A stretch of DNA of 7,388 nt from Pseudomonadota bacterium (GTDB lineage: Bacteria; Pseudomonadota; Gammaproteobacteria; Acidiferrobacterales; Acidiferrobacteraceae), in NCBI GenBank assembly GCA_021795255.1, contig JAJYPQ010000180.1:1-7388 (forward strand). The letters run 5' to 3'. The number at the start of each line of letters is the position of its first letter. The stretch's first letter is position 1. This document shows positions 5,226-7,388 of the stretch, in pieces. A model generated the notes under the pieces. It was not told where the DNA came from. It searched no databases and saw nothing but the letters and a program-made list of their open reading frames with translations. A program made the translations under genes and the position numbers.

Positions 5226-6443
5226 ATGTCTTCGATTCTTCCGTCCGTCACCCGCGTCGTCTCGGGGATGCGTGCGACAGGTAAGCTTCATCTGGGACAC
5301 TACCACGGTGTTTTAAAGAACTGGGTGCGCCTCCAGCACGAGTACGATTGTCTCTTTTTCGTGGCCGATTGGCACGCCTTAACTACGCATTACGAAGATC
5401 CATCGGTCGTGGGCCAAAGCGTCCGCGAGATGGTCATAGATTGGATTGCGGCGGGCGTAGATGCCAACGGTGTCACGCTGTTTGTCCAGTCGGATGTGCC
5501 GCAGCACGCCGAGCTTCATTTGCTATTATCGATGATGACCCCGCTAAGTTGGCTTGAGCGCGTTCCTACCTATAAGGACCAACAAGCGCGGTTGCGCGAG
5601 CACGATCTCGCCACCTATGGATTCCTCGGCTACCCGCTTTTACAGACGGCCGATATCCTGGCCTATCGTGCGGCGTTCGTGCCGGTTGGCGAGGATCAGG
5701 TAGCTCATATCGAATTTTCGCGGGAAGTGGCGAGACGCTTTAATTTCCTCTATGGCCGCGAGCCCGGGTTCGTCGAGCGCGCAGAGGAGGCCCTACGCAA
5801 GATGGGGCGCAAGCCCGCCAAGGCCTATAAGGAGCTGCGGACAAGCTACTTGGAGCAGGGTACCGTTGAATCCTTGGACACCGCCCGGGCCTTGATAGAG
5901 CGTCAGCCGAACATGGCACTCGGCGATAAGGAGCGACTGCTCGGCTATCTCGAAGGACACGGGCGCTTGATTTTGACAGAGCCCCAGGCGATGTTGACGC
6001 CCCAGTCGCGCATGCCAGGGCTCGATGGCCAGAAGATGTCGAAGTCTTATGGTAATACGATCGCGCTGCGCGAGGCGCCAGACGAGGTGGCGCGCAAGAT
6101 TAAGACCATGCCTACCGACCCCAACCGTAAGCGGAGGACCGATGCCGGCGATCCGGCGCTCTGTCCGGTCTGGCCGTTTCATGAGATATATTCCCCGGAA
6201 GGGGTCAAGGCGTGGGTGCAAGCGGGGTGCCGGAGCGCGGGCATCGGGTGTCTCGAATGCAAACAGCCGGTGATCGATGCCATAAACGGGGAGCTTGCCC
6301 CGATTCGCGAACGCGCGCGCGAGTTGGAGAAGGATGCTACGTATATTCGCAATATCTTGACGGAGGGCTCGAGACGCGCGCGAGACCTAGCCGAGGAAAC
6401 CCTGACGGATGTCCGGCGCGGCATGGGTCTTGCGTGGGAGTGA
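5226..6443 (+). CDS. trpS: Tryptophanyl-tRNA synthetase, long form with four-cysteine (Fe-S-like) motif
   Basis: This class I synthetase charges tRNA-Trp with tryptophan in the cytoplasm. It has 405 residues, against about 330 for the E. coli-type enzyme. The HIGH-class signature is in GKLHLGHYHG (19-28), and the KMSKS loop is at 270-274 (GQKMSKSYGNT). The extra length is mainly a helical, charged insertion (about 178-257) between the Rossmann fold and the KMSKS region, as in the roughly 450-residue enzymes of Pseudomonas and betaproteobacteria. It reads as intact sequence, not as a frameshift. C313, C335, C342 and C345 give the spacing C-x21-C-x6-C-x2-C in the anticodon-binding helical domain, very close to the [4Fe-4S] ligand spacing known in Thermotoga maritima TrpRS. 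The ATG directly follows the protease stop (TAAATG), and an AGGA-type ribosome binding site lies inside the protease's last codons. No leader peptide or T-box is seen. Confidence 0.96.
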   Translation: MSSILPSVTRVVSGMRATGKLHLGHYHGVLKNWVRLQHEYDCLFFVADWHALTTHYEDPSVVGQSVREMVIDWIAAGVDANGVTLFVQSDVPQHAELHLLLSMMTPLSWLERVPTYKDQQARLREHDLATYGFLGYPLLQTADILAYRAAFVPVGEDQVAHIEFSREVARRFNFLYGREPGFVERAEEALRKMGRKPAKAYKELRTSYLEQGTVESLDTARALIERQPNMALGDKERLLGYLEGHGRLILTEPQAMLTPQSRMPGLDGQKMSKSYGNTIALREAPDEVARKIKTMPTDPNRKRRTDAGDPALCPVWPFHEIYSPEGVKAWVQAGCRSAGIGCLECKQPVIDAINGELAPIRERARELEKDATYIRNILTEGSRRARDLAEETLTDVRRGMGLAWE

Positions 6444-6447
6444 GAAC

Positions 6448-7215
6448 ATGAGCGCGGTCCTCGTTCGTGGCGAGCAGCTGATGCAGATGCCGGCGGATCT
6501 ATATATCCCCCCAGATGCCCTTGAGGTCATTCTTGAGTCCTTTGCGGGACCTCTTGACCTTCTCCTGTATCTCATTCGTCGCGACAATATCGATATCCTG
6601 GATATCCCGATCGCCGAGGTCACGCGGCAGTATATGGTGTATGTCGAGCTCATGAAGGCGATCAAGCTCGAACTCGCTGCCGATTACCTAGTGATGGCGG
6701 CGATGCTTGCGGAAATTAAGTCGCGGATGTTATTACCCCGGCCGAAGACCGTTGACGAGGAAGATGCGGATCCACGGGCGGAGCTCGTGCGGCGCTTGCT
6801 CGAGTACGAGCGCTATCGCGAGGCCGTGGAAGGGCTCGACGCGATGCCGCGAGTCGGCCGCGAACTCTTTCTTCCGGCGATCCCTGCCGAGGCACGGCAA
6901 GTCGATCGGGATCCGCCGGTCGTCACCCTGGAAGATTTGCTCGGTGCGCTTCGCTTGGTTTTGCAGCGCGAGGAGGCGTTCGCGCACCACCGTATCCTAC
7001 GCGAGCCCTTGTCGGTACGGGAGCGAATGACGCGAATACTCGACAGCGTCCGGGCCGATAGTTATACCGAGTTCTCGGCCTTGTTCGATCTGGCCGAGGG
7101 AAGGCGGGGCGTTGTCGTGACCTTTCTGGCTATTTTGGAATTGGTCCGGGAGTCCCTTATTGGCTTTGTGCAGAACGAGTCTTTTGCCCCGATTCATGTG
7201 AAGGCGCGCGTGTGA
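6448..7215 (+). CDS. scpA: Segregation and condensation protein A (ScpA)
   Basis: ScpA is the kleisin subunit that bridges the SMC ATPase heads, and with ScpB it forms the bacterial condensin that organises and segregates the chromosome. The 255-residue product has the hallmark N-terminal block ESFAGPLDLLLYLIRRDNID (30-49) followed by ILDIPIAEVTRQY. The helix AADYLVMAAMLAEIKSRMLL (77-96) follows, with PRP just after it. An acidic linker (103-109) leads to the central region, and a C-terminal winged-helix domain (about 187-250) contains VVTFLAILELVRESLI. The ATG at 6448 is preferred over an in-frame ATG at 6409 inside trpS, because it has GGGAG about 7 nt upstream and leaves a normal 4-nt gap. 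The 3' end overlaps scpB. Lineages using MukBEF lack this gene pair. Confidence 0.95.
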   Translation: MSAVLVRGEQLMQMPADLYIPPDALEVILESFAGPLDLLLYLIRRDNIDILDIPIAEVTRQYMVYVELMKAIKLELAADYLVMAAMLAEIKSRMLLPRPKTVDEEDADPRAELVRRLLEYERYREAVEGLDAMPRVGRELFLPAIPAEARQVDRDPPVVTLEDLLGALRLVLQREEAFAHHRILREPLSVRERMTRILDSVRADSYTEFSALFDLAEGRRGVVVTFLAILELVRESLIGFVQNESFAPIHVKARV

Positions 7216-7388
7216 GCGAGATACGACTGAAGGATATTATTCAAGCTGCCCTATTGATAGCGGGGGAGCCGCTCACGCTCGAACGCCTGGGATCGCTCTT
7301 TGGCGAGGAGGAGCGGCCGGATGGGCAGGCACTTTTGGCGGCGCTCGCGGAAATTGAAGCCGATTGCCGGAATGGTCCCATGGAGCTC
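7212..7388 (+). CDS. scpB: Segregation and condensation protein B (ScpB), 3'-truncated by the window edge
   Basis: Only the first 59 codons are present. The frame starts at a GTG (7212-7214) that overlaps the scpA TGA as GTGA, so ScpB is probably made by coupled translation with its partner. The peptide begins MSEIRLKDIIQAALLIAGEP and continues with LTLERLGSLFG and an acidic stretch, followed by LLAALAEIEADC. This is the typical ScpB N-terminal winged-helix start (a helix ending in a GEP-L motif). ScpB dimers bind the central part of ScpA in the SMC complex. No ATG start would retain this conserved beginning, which is why GTG is chosen. The rest of the gene lies beyond the window, and rluB often follows in this gene order. 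Confidence 0.92.
   Translation, partial: MSEIRLKDIIQAALLIAGEPLTLERLGSLFGEEERPDGQALLAALAEIEADCRNGPMEL

Noticed and set aside
5757..5996. Extra segment in trpS as a frameshift or inserted element
   Set aside because: The reading frame is continuous with normal codon use, and long-form TrpRS enzymes of other Proteobacteria carry an insertion at this place.
5793..6221. 142-codon open frame antisense to trpS
   Set aside because: It lies inside the trpS insertion and KMSKS region, which encode recognisable synthetase sequence on the + strand. It has no motif of its own.

Overview
The window looks like a GC-rich gammaproteobacterial chromosome segment. The evidence is conserved gene order: rnm (yciV/trpH)-yciO-M50 protease-trpS-scpA-scpB on the + strand, with a YciI-BolA-parvulin cluster nearby on the - strand. 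ScpA/ScpB genes point to an SMC-ScpAB condensin rather than MukBEF, so this is not an enteric. An acidophilic or sulfur-oxidising lineage is possible, but nothing in the sequence fixes the genus. I see no insertion sequence, phage gene, CRISPR array, tRNA or rRNA.

Layout. Positions 2-580 (+) hold the probably 5'-truncated end of a glycine-zipper envelope protein with four perfect QASP repeats. It converges on a - strand operon (2048 to 650) of YciI-like protein, BolA and a lipoprotein parvulin isomerase, joined by a 4-nt overlap and an 8-nt gap. A 264-nt stretch without a gene (2049-2312) separates it from an unrecognised, mostly helical 243-residue protein (3044 to 2313, -). Only 30 nt separate the start of that gene from the start of rnm, which runs the other way and probably uses TTG.

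From 3075 to the window end the + strand is one tightly packed gene run: Rnm (PHP-domain exoribonuclease), YciO (YrdC/Sua5 family), a short-form site-2 protease, tryptophanyl-tRNA synthetase, ScpA and the first 59 codons of ScpB. Gaps are 3, 12, 0 and 4 nt, then a 4-nt overlap. The products serve RNA processing, translation, membrane proteolysis and chromosome segregation, so they share housekeeping expression rather than a pathway.

The best leads are two. First, the TrpRS is the long form with a four-cysteine pattern (C313, C335, C342, C345) closely resembling the [4Fe-4S] site known from Thermotoga TrpRS. Second, the yciO/protease junction has a G8 tract lying between promoter-like -35 and extended -10 elements. 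The predicted transcription start falls exactly on the A of the protease ATG (a possible leaderless mRNA), and loss of one G would turn the junction into an ATGA overlap. The 243-residue protein is the main unknown. No clearly novel multi-gene system is visible.
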